Positions 37,657 through 46,131 of a stretch of 64,000 bases of DNA are shown in pieces (the stretch's first letter is position 1; every line of letters begins with the position of its first letter). Under the pieces are notes generated by a model that saw only the letters and a list, made by a program, of their open reading frames with translations, ran no database searches and was not told where the DNA came from. Location: contig CAWDIB010000004.1 of assembly GCA_963802275.1 (NCBI GenBank), positions 62,001 through 126,000 of the forward strand, in the 5' to 3' direction. The translations under genes were made by a program, and so were the position numbers. Origin of the DNA: CAZMZW01 sp963802275. Lineage in GTDB: Bacteria > Chloroflexota > Anaerolineae > Anaerolineales > Anaerolineaceae.

Positions 37657-38721
37657 TTGGTACTAAAACCACTAAACTGGTTGATGGGATTATTTTCACT
37701 GGATCTGGGTATTGACCTGGGCACCGCCAATACCTTGATTTACGTGAGAGGGAAGGGCATCATCATTCAAGAGCCCTCCTGGGTAGCGTTGGAGAAAAAG
37801 TCACGCAGACCAATTGCCATCGGTATGCAGGCGAAAGAAATGCTTGGCCGCACCCCGGCCAACATCCTGGTTCTACGCCCCATTCGTGATGGCGTCATTT
37901 CCGAATTTGAAATCACCCAGGCCATGCTCAGTTATTTCATAGGACGTGTCCACCAGCAATCGGTGGTTCCCATGCCGAGGCCGCGCGTGGTGATCGGCAT
38001 CCCTTGCGGTGCAACCGAAGTGGAGAAACGGGCAGTATTTGATGCCACCATGGCAGCCGGTGCCCGTGAAGTGTATCTCATCGAAGAACCGACGGCAGCC
38101 AGCCTGGGTGCAGGACTGCCGATGGCGGATGTGCACGGCAGCATGATCGTGGATATTGGTGGCGGCACCACCGAGGTGGCCATCCACTCCATGGGCGGGA
38201 TCGTGGTTTCACGATCGCTTCGTGTTGCCGGTGATGAAATGGACCAGGATATCATTGAATATATCCGCAACAAATACAACCTGTTGATCGGTGAACGCAT
38301 GGCCGAGGAAGTGAAGCTTGAAATCGGTTCTGCCTATCCTTTGGAATCCGAGAAAACTATGAATATCCGCGGCAGGAATCTGGTGAGCGGCCTGCCGGAA
38401 TCCATCGAAGTATCCTCCATAGAGATACGTGATGCCATAAATCCTTCATTACAGGTGATCATTGATACCATCAAGGATGCGCTCGATGAAGTACCCCCGG
38501 AAATTGGGGCAGACCTTTTGGACAATGGTATCTGCATGGCTGGCGGTGGATCGCTATTGCAAGGAATCATACAACGTTTGTCGGATGAATTAAAAATGCA
38601 TGTCTACCAGGCGGAAGATCCAATGACGTGTGTGGCCCGCGGTGCCGGGATTGTCCTTGAAGATCTCAACCGTTTCAGCCATTTGTTGGTTGATATTGAC
38701 CGCTCCAAACAACGGCAATAG
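37657..38721 (+). CDS. mreB: Rod-shape actin MreB
   Basis: 354 residues. Actin-fold landmarks: DLGIDLGTANTLIYV (phosphate 1), EPSWVALE, MLGRTPANI, YLIEEPTAASLGAGLP, IVDIGGGTTEVA (phosphate 2) and GICMAGGGSLLQG (adenosine). It polymerises on the membrane and guides side-wall synthesis. The start is TTG at 37657, backed by TTAGGAG six bases upstream; the first ATG would remove conserved sequence. First gene of the shape cluster running to rodA. Confidence 0.95.
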   Translation: MVLKPLNWLMGLFSLDLGIDLGTANTLIYVRGKGIIIQEPSWVALEKKSRRPIAIGMQAKEMLGRTPANILVLRPIRDGVISEFEITQAMLSYFIGRVHQQSVVPMPRPRVVIGIPCGATEVEKRAVFDATMAAGAREVYLIEEPTAASLGAGLPMADVHGSMIVDIGGGTTEVAIHSMGGIVVSRSLRVAGDEMDQDIIEYIRNKYNLLIGERMAEEVKLEIGSAYPLESEKTMNIRGRNLVSGLPESIEVSSIEIRDAINPSLQVIIDTIKDALDEVPPEIGADLLDNGICMAGGGSLLQGIIQRLSDELKMHVYQAEDPMTCVARGAGIVLEDLNRFSHLLVDIDRSKQRQ

Positions 38722-38766
38722 AATCAAACCATTGATTTATAACACCCCGTGTATTCTGGTTCTTAG

Positions 38767-39606
38767 ATGAAACCTATTCCTACCCGCACATTTCAAGTCA
38801 TAGCTGGTATTGTGGTCGTAATGGGAGTTGTTCTCCTGGCTCTGGGTGGAATTATGCGCCCTGTCATAGGGATAGTGATGGATCCTTTTGTCGCTGCTCA
38901 GCGGTGGCTTTCTGACCGGGTCATCAATCTGGTGGATTTTTTCACTCTCCCAAGAGATGTCACTGACCTCTTGCAACGAAATGTTGCCCTCGAAAATGAA
39001 ATTTCAGGGCTGCAAGCGCAAGTCATTCAACTGGAAGGGCAATTGACTGAAGCCAGGGCACTGTACGCATTGTTAGATTTTGCCCGCGCCAGGCCGCAAT
39101 TCCAATACCTGGCATCCTCTGTCATCGGCAAGGACCCCAGCCCTTTTTTGCATTACATCATTGTGGAACACGGTTCTGACGATGGTGTACGATATGGAAT
39201 GCCAGTGGTTACTCAGCAGGGTTTGGTGGGCAGAGTGGAAGCAGTTACCGCTAGCGCCTCAAGGGTTCAATTAATTAATGATCCGGGATCACTGATCAAT
39301 GTCCGCATGCAATCATTGAAAAGAGATGCCCAAATAGCTGGTTCGATAACCGGCGATCTTAACTTGGTGAATATTCCGCAGGATATAGTTCTTAATGCGG
39401 GTGAGTTACTATTGACATCCGGCCTGGGTGGGAACTATCCTGCGGATATTTTGATCGGGCAGGTAGTCAGCGTGACGAAAAAAGAAAATGAGTTATTTCA
39501 AACAGCATCCGTCCAGCCGGTGGTAAATTTCGCGACCCTGCGGGCTGTATTGATTATCACCAATTTCAAAGAAATAGACATCTCGCCCCTGATTCCAAGT
39601 CCTTAG
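38767..39606 (+). CDS. mreC: Rod-shape protein MreC
   Basis: 279 residues. N-terminal membrane helix (GIVVVMGVVLLALGGIMRPV), then a coiled coil (LLQRNVALENEISGLQAQ), then the beta-rich extracytoplasmic domain with VIGKDPSPFLHYIIVEHGSDDGVR, GMPVVTQQGLVGRV and LLTSGLGGNYPADILIGQV. MreC links MreB to the wall synthase complex; the domain contacts PBP2. Follows mreB by 45 bases, frame intact. Confidence 0.93.
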   Translation: MKPIPTRTFQVIAGIVVVMGVVLLALGGIMRPVIGIVMDPFVAAQRWLSDRVINLVDFFTLPRDVTDLLQRNVALENEISGLQAQVIQLEGQLTEARALYALLDFARARPQFQYLASSVIGKDPSPFLHYIIVEHGSDDGVRYGMPVVTQQGLVGRVEAVTASASRVQLINDPGSLINVRMQSLKRDAQIAGSITGDLNLVNIPQDIVLNAGELLLTSGLGGNYPADILIGQVVSVTKKENELFQTASVQPVVNFATLRAVLIITNFKEIDISPLIPSP

Positions 39607-39615
39607 GTATTAGAA

Positions 39616-40116
39616 GTGGAATTAATCATCGCCATTCCCGTTTTTCTTTTGACCACCATGCTACAGTCAGCCAGTATCAGCCGGTTGCCGCTCATCCATG
39701 GCACAGCTGATTTATCATTGTTGGTTCTGGTTGCCTGGGGAATTCATTCGCGATCAAATGTGACATGGCTCACCGCCATAGTCGCAGGTTTTATCTTTAC
39801 TTTCTTTTCACAAGTAAATTGGCCGGCAATAGTAATACCCTATCTGCTTATTATGATGATTACCCGTTTTTTGCACGGAAAGTTCTGGAATTCACCCTTG
39901 CTAGCCATGTTATTAATGAGCATTTTTGGCAGCATGATGGTGCATTTGGCCACATTGCTAATTTTATTCGTTGCAGAGATCTCCATTAATTTTAGCCAGG
40001 CTTTCTCAGAAATTATGCTTCCGAGTGTATTTCTGAATCTGCTTCTGGCATTACCTGTTTATTTCCTGGTAAAAGACCTCTTGCGCTGGGTCAACCCACA
40101 GGTTGAAAATGAATAA
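39616..40116 (+). CDS. mreD: Rod-shape protein MreD
   Basis: 166 residues, nearly all hydrophobic in about five membrane helices (IIAIPVFLLTTMLQSA at the N-terminus, LSLLVLVAWGIH, IVAGFIFTFFSQ, LLAMLLMSIFGSMMVHLATLL, VFLNLLLALPVYFLV). Start is GTG at 39616, nine bases after mreC. The stop overlaps the start of mrdA (ATGAATAA), indicating coupled translation. Confidence 0.88.
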   Translation: MELIIAIPVFLLTTMLQSASISRLPLIHGTADLSLLVLVAWGIHSRSNVTWLTAIVAGFIFTFFSQVNWPAIVIPYLLIMMITRFLHGKFWNSPLLAMLLMSIFGSMMVHLATLLILFVAEISINFSQAFSEIMLPSVFLNLLLALPVYFLVKDLLRWVNPQVENE

Positions 40117-42166
40117 CCTGCGCAGATATCATGACAAATTGGAAGATTGGCGAATAAGAGCCATATATATATTAATTATTGTCGTATTTGGATTCTTTGC
40201 ATTTCGGTTGTTTTCCCTTCAGATCATCGAGGGAAAGGAATTCCTTGCCCAGGCTGAAGAAAACCGCACAAGTATTGTAAATACTCAAACCGACCGCGGA
40301 AACATTTACGATAGAAATGGCTATGTTCTTGCCAGAAATATTGCTTCATATAATGTAGTTATCACTCCAGCTGATTTGCCATTGGATGTCGGAGCAACCC
40401 AGCAGATATACCGGGATTTGTCTTCTCTCATTGATATCCCGGTAAGCAATGGGGCGATGACCGATGAACGAGTGAAATTATTTACTCCCTGTCAAACTGA
40501 TTTTGGTATCACTGAGATTGTTATCATCGGTGATACCAATGCCCCTTATACCCCCATTCGGGTTAAATGCAATGTGGATGAAGCAACAGCACTAAAAATA
40601 AGTACTAAAGCCGCTGATTGGCCTGGAGTTGGGATTGAAATTGAACCCATTCGTGAATATCCCACCGGAGAATTAACCGCCGAAGTGGTCGGTTTTTTAG
40701 GTCCCATACCAGCAGCCTTTGAAGAGGATTACAGGGAGAGGGGGTTCCTGCCTGGTCGCGATAAAGTTGGATATGCAGGTGTTGAAGCTACCTTTCAGGA
40801 TACCTTGGCAGGAAAAAATGGCGAACGAACAGTCGAGGTGGACGTTGCCGGTAAAATCCTGCGGGACTTGCAACCACCTGTGGAACCACAACCCGGCTTA
40901 AATGTGAAATTAACCATTGATACCCGTCTTCAAGCAGCAGCCAAGGCAGCCCTGGTGGGTGAAATTGACTGGTGGAACCGTTATTTTAATACTGTACGTT
41001 CCTCCAACGGGGTGGTCATTGCCCTGAATCCAAAAACCGGTGAAGTTCTGGCCTTGGTTTCCTACCCGACTTTTGAGAATAACCGCTTGGCGCGGCAAAT
41101 ACCCGCCTATTATTATGAACAATTAAGCAATGATCCCAATCGGCCTTTATTCAATCATGCAATATCAGCTGAACATCCACCTGGATCTGTATATAAACTG
41201 GCTGCTGCCATTGGCGCGATGAATGAAGCTGTATTACCACCAACCCAAAGTGTTGCCTGCCCGGGGAAGATACAGATTCTTGAAAAATTTTCACCAAATG
41301 ATCCGGGAAAACCCAGGGACTATGTCTGCTATAACGAACTTGGACATGGGCGATCAGATTATCTGCGCGGAATCGAACAATCATGCGATATTTACTTTTA
41401 TAAGATAAGTGGTGGATACGAGGATGAAGTACCGAATGGCCTTGGGATCGTTCGCATGGCTGACTATGCCAAAGCATTGGGTTATGGAGAGGTGACTGGA
41501 ATAGAATTACCAGGCGAAGCAACTGGTCTCGTACCAAATCCAACCTGGAAAAGAATTAATTTGAGTGAAAACTGGTCCACTGGTGATACCTATATTGCTG
41601 CAATGGGACAGGGGTATGTATTGAGCACCCCCATCCAAGTTCTGGTTTCGGCTGCTATTGTGGCCAATGATGGCAAGTATATGCAGCCGACCCTTATCAA
41701 AGAAATATTGGATACTGATGGAAATGTCATTCAGCCATTTAGCCCTATCCAAAAATGGGATTTAACCAAAGACCCGATAATCAATATATATGATGACAAT
41801 TCACAACCAACCGGTCAAAAAAAGGTAGTAGAGCCATGGGTGATTGATTTGACCAAAGAGGGTATGCGCCGGGTAAACACCCAGGGAACAGCCGAAAGGG
41901 TTTTTCTTGGTGCTGAATATACTTCAGCCGGAAAAACTGGAACTGCGGAATATTGCGATAATGTTGCTCAATCCAAAAACCTTTGCCAACCGGGAAACTG
42001 GCCAACGCATTCATGGTATGTTGGATATGCAACAGCCGAGGATCCTGAAATTGCTGTTGTGGCATTCGTTTACAATGGCGGTGAAGGCGCCAGCGTTGCA
42101 GGACCGATTGTGCGAAGAGTACTTGATTCATACTTCCAATTAAAAAGTATCGACCAGGCAAAATAA
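40109..42166 (+). CDS. mrdA: Penicillin-binding protein 2 (peptidoglycan transpeptidase)
   Basis: About 685 residues. One N-terminal membrane helix (IYILIIVVFGFFAFRLFSL), a pedestal domain (QTDRGNIYDRNGYVLARN) and the transpeptidase domain with SxxK in HPPGSVYKLAA, SxN position occupied by SCD (GIEQSCDIYFYKIS) and KTG in AGKTGTAEYC. It cross-links wall peptides for elongation and works with MreC and RodA. ATG 40109 overlaps the mreD stop. Cys residues near the KTG box (EYCDN...KNLCQPG) could form a disulfide. Confidence 0.93.
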   Translation: MNNLRRYHDKLEDWRIRAIYILIIVVFGFFAFRLFSLQIIEGKEFLAQAEENRTSIVNTQTDRGNIYDRNGYVLARNIASYNVVITPADLPLDVGATQQIYRDLSSLIDIPVSNGAMTDERVKLFTPCQTDFGITEIVIIGDTNAPYTPIRVKCNVDEATALKISTKAADWPGVGIEIEPIREYPTGELTAEVVGFLGPIPAAFEEDYRERGFLPGRDKVGYAGVEATFQDTLAGKNGERTVEVDVAGKILRDLQPPVEPQPGLNVKLTIDTRLQAAAKAALVGEIDWWNRYFNTVRSSNGVVIALNPKTGEVLALVSYPTFENNRLARQIPAYYYEQLSNDPNRPLFNHAISAEHPPGSVYKLAAAIGAMNEAVLPPTQSVACPGKIQILEKFSPNDPGKPRDYVCYNELGHGRSDYLRGIEQSCDIYFYKISGGYEDEVPNGLGIVRMADYAKALGYGEVTGIELPGEATGLVPNPTWKRINLSENWSTGDTYIAAMGQGYVLSTPIQVLVSAAIVANDGKYMQPTLIKEILDTDGNVIQPFSPIQKWDLTKDPIINIYDDNSQPTGQKKVVEPWVIDLTKEGMRRVNTQGTAERVFLGAEYTSAGKTGTAEYCDNVAQSKNLCQPGNWPTHSWYVGYATAEDPEIAVVAFVYNGGEGASVAGPIVRRVLDSYFQLKSIDQAK

Positions 42167-42229
42167 CACCGATAATTGTCTATTAAATTTGGTATAAAAG
42201 AATTTATACTATAAGTGTGACTTACCTTG

Positions 42230-42248
42230 TTTCATATTAAATATGAAA
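42230..42248. promoter_or_regulatory. 19-bp palindrome in front of minD
   Basis: TTTCATATT-A-AATATGAAA, a perfect 9-1-9 palindrome ending nine bases before the minD ATG and covering the ribosome site (GAAAGG). It could be an operator for a dimeric regulator or an RNA hairpin hiding the ribosome site. Confidence 0.45.
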
Positions 42249-42257
42249 GGTGAATAA

Positions 42258-43046
42258 ATGACCGCTACTGTATTGACCATAACTTCCGGAAAGGGCGGGG
42301 TGGGGAAAACAACTGCTACCGCAAACCTGGGCATTGCCCTTGCGGATTTGGATAAAAAAGTGGTTTGCATCGACACCGATATTGGTTTGCGGAATTTGGA
42401 TGTAGTCATGGGATTGGAAAACCGCATCGTGTATGACCTGGTAGATGTGGTGGAAGGTCGTTGTAAATTAAAACAAGCTCTTATTCGTGATAAACGCATG
42501 CCGGAACTTTTTCTGATTCCGGCTGCCCAGTCAAAGGAAAAGAGCGCTGTTTCACCAAAGCAAATGTGTAAACTGATTGATGAATTACGTCCCGATTTTG
42601 ACTGGGTTTTGATTGACTCACCTGCCGGAATTGAACACGGATTTAAAAATGCCTTAGCACCAGCTGACCAGGTGCTGGTCATAACCAATCCGGATGTATC
42701 TGCCGTAAGGGATGCGGACCGAATCATAGGATTGGTGGATGCCCAGCAGAAGGGACCGGCAAAATTAATCATCAACCGCATGAATCCCTCAATGGTTAAA
42801 CGGGGTGAAATGCTGGATGCCGATGATATTTTGGAATTGTTGGCCATCAAACTGATTGGCATAATTCCAGAGGATGAAAATGTTCTCATTAGTACCAACC
42901 GCGGGCAGCCGGTTGTTCTTGAGCCAAAGTCAAAAGCCGGGCAGGCGTTCCGCAACATTGCACGTCGGTTAAATGGGGAAGAAGTACCTTATCTTTCCAT
43001 GGATGAAAAGGAAGATATTTTTAAACGTCTTTTCGGTAAGAGGTAA
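42258..43046 (+). CDS. minD: Septum-site ATPase MinD
   Basis: 262 residues. Deviant Walker A in TSGKGGVGKTTATANLG, CIDTDIGLRNLD, LIDSPAGIE, and the C-terminal membrane-targeting amphipathic helix KEDIFKRLFGKR. MinD binds membrane when dimeric with ATP and positions the division site with MinE. MinC, the FtsZ inhibitor normally partnered with MinD, is not in the cluster. minE starts ten bases after the stop. Confidence 0.95.
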   Translation: MTATVLTITSGKGGVGKTTATANLGIALADLDKKVVCIDTDIGLRNLDVVMGLENRIVYDLVDVVEGRCKLKQALIRDKRMPELFLIPAAQSKEKSAVSPKQMCKLIDELRPDFDWVLIDSPAGIEHGFKNALAPADQVLVITNPDVSAVRDADRIIGLVDAQQKGPAKLIINRMNPSMVKRGEMLDADDILELLAIKLIGIIPEDENVLISTNRGQPVVLEPKSKAGQAFRNIARRLNGEEVPYLSMDEKEDIFKRLFGKR

Positions 43047-43056
43047 AGAGGTAATT

Positions 43057-43320
43057 ATGGCTAACTGGTTTATGCGTGTATCCCGCCGGTCGAGGAGTGC
43101 CAAAAAAGCAAAAGACCGTTTAAAGTTGGTGCTCATCCATGACAGGACCAACCTTACATCTGTAACTTTGGAGCGTCTCAAAGTGGACTTGTTAGAAGCC
43201 ATTTCCAGGCATGTTGCAATTGATAAAGATGCAGTCAAAATCAAGATAACACATAATGGTCGTGAACAAAGATTGATGGCAAATATTCCTCTTCTAACTG
43301 TTGAGCAAAGGATAGAATAG
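43057..43320 (+). CDS. minE: Cell-division topological factor MinE
   Basis: 87 residues. Amphipathic N-terminus (MANWFMRVSRRSRSAKKAKD), the MinD-contacting strand KLVLIHDRTNL, and the dimerisation domain VDLLEAISRHVAIDKDAVKIKI. It stimulates MinD ATPase and drives its release from the membrane. GAGG lies upstream of the ATG. rodA follows after five bases. Confidence 0.9.
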   Translation: MANWFMRVSRRSRSAKKAKDRLKLVLIHDRTNLTSVTLERLKVDLLEAISRHVAIDKDAVKIKITHNGREQRLMANIPLLTVEQRIE

Positions 43321-43325
43321 CAAAT

Positions 43326-44417
43326 ATGCGACGGGTTATGTGGCGCAATTTTGATTTTTGGCTTTTCGGCAGCGCGCTCTTTCTATCCATCTTTGGCATC
43401 ATCATGATCCGTTCGGCCATAGCCGGAAACGAAGTATTGGCTATTTCCGTATCACGCCAAACCATCTTTGTTGGTGCCGGATTGGTATTGATGATCATCG
43501 TCTCGCTGATTGATTATCATTTTTGGGGATCCTTAAGCCGGCCAATGTATATCATTGCCATCATCGCACTGGCCTATATATTGATCGTTGGTACGACCTT
43601 GTTCGGTTCAGCACGTTGGTTTGATACCGGCGTAATATTGATCCAACCGTCAGAGCTTGCCAAGATCTTGATGATCCTCGTCCTGGCGGACTATTTTGCA
43701 CGCAATACTGCTGATCCTCATGACGTCCATTGGATTGTCAACAGCTTCTTATTGACCATGGGCGTTGTCATCTGGATCCTGTTGCAGCCCAACTTGAGCA
43801 CCTCGATTGTCATAATTGTTATCTGGCTTTCCATGTTGTGGATTAGCGGATTACCTGTGCGGTACATTGTCATCCTGGCAATTGCCGGTTTGCTTATTTT
43901 TGGGCTGGCATTTCCTTTTCTTCAGGAATATCAACAAGCACGAATAATCAATTTCCTATTGCCCAATCCTGATGCACGGCATGGTAATGACTATAATGTC
44001 TTACAAGCGAAAATTGCCATTGGGTCAGGCGGGTGGCTTGGCCAGGGTTATGGGCAGGGAACCCAGGTCCAATTGCGGTTTTTAAAAGTTCGCCATACTG
44101 ATTTTATCTTCTCAGCAATGGCAGAGGAGTTTGGATTTATTGGTACGGTGGCGATCATCGGTTTACTGGTAATGATCATTATTCGTTCACTGCGCGTTGC
44201 CAGCCAGGCCGGTGACCGTTTTGGCGCACTGATTGCCTACTCCTATGCTGTAATGATATTTTTTCAGGCGGCAGTAAATATTGGGGTCAATCTTAACCTG
44301 ATGCCTGTTTCAGGTTTGCCACTACCTTTTTTAAGTTATGGTGGTAGTTCTCTACTATCGTCAATAATCGGTGTGGGGCTGGTTGAAAGTGTAAGTTTAA
44401 GAAAAACTTTAATTTAA
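43326..44417 (+). CDS. rodA: RodA/FtsW-family peptidoglycan glycosyltransferase (RodA)
   Basis: 363 residues, about ten membrane helices of the SEDS family. Signatures: FGSARWFD, IQPSELAKILMIL, LQPNLSTS, VRHTDFIFSAMAEEFGF and the C-terminal GLPLPFLSYGGSS. RodA polymerises glycan strands in the elongasome with PBP2. Its position in the mre/mrdA cluster favours RodA over FtsW. Here it is separated from mrdA by minD and minE. Confidence 0.93.
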   Translation: MRRVMWRNFDFWLFGSALFLSIFGIIMIRSAIAGNEVLAISVSRQTIFVGAGLVLMIIVSLIDYHFWGSLSRPMYIIAIIALAYILIVGTTLFGSARWFDTGVILIQPSELAKILMILVLADYFARNTADPHDVHWIVNSFLLTMGVVIWILLQPNLSTSIVIIVIWLSMLWISGLPVRYIVILAIAGLLIFGLAFPFLQEYQQARIINFLLPNPDARHGNDYNVLQAKIAIGSGGWLGQGYGQGTQVQLRFLKVRHTDFIFSAMAEEFGFIGTVAIIGLLVMIIIRSLRVASQAGDRFGALIAYSYAVMIFFQAAVNIGVNLNLMPVSGLPLPFLSYGGSSLLSSIIGVGLVESVSLRKTLI

Positions 44418-44431
44418 TTGGGTGAACGAGT

Positions 44432-45919
44432 ATGAATGAAACAGAAGTCAGAGTAAGATTTGCGCCCTCACCGACAGGACATATGCATCTGGGCAGTGCT
44501 CGTACCGCCTTGTACGATTATCTTATCGCAAGGAAAATAGGCGGTAAATTTATATTACGGATTGAAGATACTGATCGTAAACGATATGTTGAAGGTGCCG
44601 AAAAGGAATTAATTGACGGTATGCATTGGCTGGGAATTGAATGGGATGAAGGACCCGAAAAAGGCGGGGAGTATGGTCCCTATCGTCAATCTGACCGCAA
44701 AGAAATATACCTTCAATATGGCAAAGAATTAATTAAAAGGGGAAGCGCCTATTATTGCTTTTGCAGCCAGGAAAGACTTGAGAAAGTAAGGCAGCAAAAA
44801 AACGCTGGCAAAGATTTCCCACATTATGATGGCACATGCAGGATGTTGAATCCTAAAGAGGCGGAGGTGAGGGTGGAGAATGGTGAACCGCACGTGGTCA
44901 GATTCAAATCGCCACAGAGTGGGACGACTACGATAACTGACCTGATTCGTGGAAACATCACCATTGAAAATCAAAATTTGGATGATTACATTTTGATCAA
45001 ATCAGATGGCTGGGCGTTATACCATCTGGCTGCCACGGTGGATGATCATCTGATGAAAATCAGCCATGTCATTCGCGGATCTGAATGGCTTTCCACTTTC
45101 CCTTTACATGCCTTGATCCATCGTGCTTTTGGTTGGCAGGAACCGGTCTGGGTGCACCTTTCAGTATTCTTAAAACCCAGCGGAAAAGGTAAGATGAGCA
45201 AACGAGACGCTGATGACTTACTAAATGATGGCTACTCAATTTTTATAAAAGATTTTCAAGATTTGGGTTATATCCCTGAAGGGGTGATCAATTGGATTGC
45301 ATTAATGGGTTGGAGTTACGATGATCGAACGGAATATTTTTCCATGGATGACTTGATAGACAAGTTTTCTTTGGGAAGGTTGAATCCATCGCCTGCAGCT
45401 ATTAATTTTACGAAACTTGATTACTTCAACAAAGAACACATCAAAACTATGCCCGCCGAGGATTTAGCTGAAAGGTTGATGCCATTCTTTGTAAAAAATG
45501 ATCTGGAACCAAAGAAAGAAGACCTCATCAAATTAGCGCCCATTCTAAATGAAAGACTTACCACTCTTGATGATGCAATTGGCATATCGAGGTTCTTTTT
45601 CTTAGAAGAAATTCAATATGACCCTTCCCGTCTTTGCATTAGTGATTTAACATTCGAAACTACGATTCAGATTGCTGAAGAAATTATTTCCGAATTTGAG
45701 AAATTACCAGAATTAACAAAAGATCTTTGTGAAAATTCCATGCAACAATTTCTTGAAAAGAATAAATTATCTCCAAAACAGGTGTATACGTTTTTACGCG
45801 AAGCCATATCTGGTCAACAGGTGACACCGCCATTATTTGAAAGCATGGAAATCCTGGGAAAAGATAAAGTACTATCAAGAATAATGAACGCAATAAATTT
45901 ATTGAAATCATCTCTTTAA
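44432..45919 (+). CDS. gltX: Glutamyl-tRNA synthetase
   Basis: 495 residues, class I synthetase. HIGH-type motif in RFAPSPTGHMHLGSARTALYD and KMSKR in GKGKMSKRDADD, with Cys residues in YYCFCSQERLEKV and CRML where some GluRS bind zinc. It charges tRNA-Glu, and in lineages without GlnRS also tRNA-Gln. A tRNA-Gln gene starts 32 bases after its stop, which fits but does not prove the non-discriminating form. Frame intact. Confidence 0.95.
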   Translation: MNETEVRVRFAPSPTGHMHLGSARTALYDYLIARKIGGKFILRIEDTDRKRYVEGAEKELIDGMHWLGIEWDEGPEKGGEYGPYRQSDRKEIYLQYGKELIKRGSAYYCFCSQERLEKVRQQKNAGKDFPHYDGTCRMLNPKEAEVRVENGEPHVVRFKSPQSGTTTITDLIRGNITIENQNLDDYILIKSDGWALYHLAATVDDHLMKISHVIRGSEWLSTFPLHALIHRAFGWQEPVWVHLSVFLKPSGKGKMSKRDADDLLNDGYSIFIKDFQDLGYIPEGVINWIALMGWSYDDRTEYFSMDDLIDKFSLGRLNPSPAAINFTKLDYFNKEHIKTMPAEDLAERLMPFFVKNDLEPKKEDLIKLAPILNERLTTLDDAIGISRFFFLEEIQYDPSRLCISDLTFETTIQIAEEIISEFEKLPELTKDLCENSMQQFLEKNKLSPKQVYTFLREAISGQQVTPPLFESMEILGKDKVLSRIMNAINLLKSSL

Positions 45920-45925
45920 GAATTG

Positions 45926-45934
45926 TGGTAAAAT
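45926..45934 (+). promoter_or_regulatory. Possible extended -10 promoter of tRNA-Gln
   Basis: TGGTAAAAT just after the gltX stop, 17 bases before the tRNA. The -35 candidate TTGAAA (45902-45907) is too far at 21 bases, so the tRNA may instead be read through from gltX. Confidence 0.35.
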
Positions 45935-45951
45935 TTTGCCCGCGAACCTAC

Positions 45952-46022
45952 TGGGGGTTCGTCTAACGGCAGGACAACAGACTCTGAATCTGTCTATGGT
46001 GGTTCGAATCCATCACCCCCAG
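45952..46022 (+). tRNA. tRNA-Gln (anticodon CTG)
   Basis: Acceptor TGGGGGT/ACCCCCA with discriminator G, D arm CGTCTAACGGCAGGAC, anticodon arm ACAGA-CTCTGAA-TCTGT giving CTG, T arm GGTGG-TTCGAAT-CCATC. CCA not encoded (gcc follows). Confidence 0.94.
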
Positions 46023-46051
46023 CCTTATTAACAAGTCAAGGCAAAAAAATT

Positions 46052-46071
46052 GGACCTTCGGTCCTTTTTTT
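46052..46071 (+). terminator. Intrinsic terminator after tRNA-Gln
   Basis: GGACC-TTC-GGTCC followed by seven Ts and preceded by seven As, so it can also end the converging Rel gene. Confidence 0.88.
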
Positions 46072-46131
46072 ATCCATTCAATCCATATTTTTTAGAAAAA
46101 TATTGTTTTATTTTGGTAATTCATGAATCAA

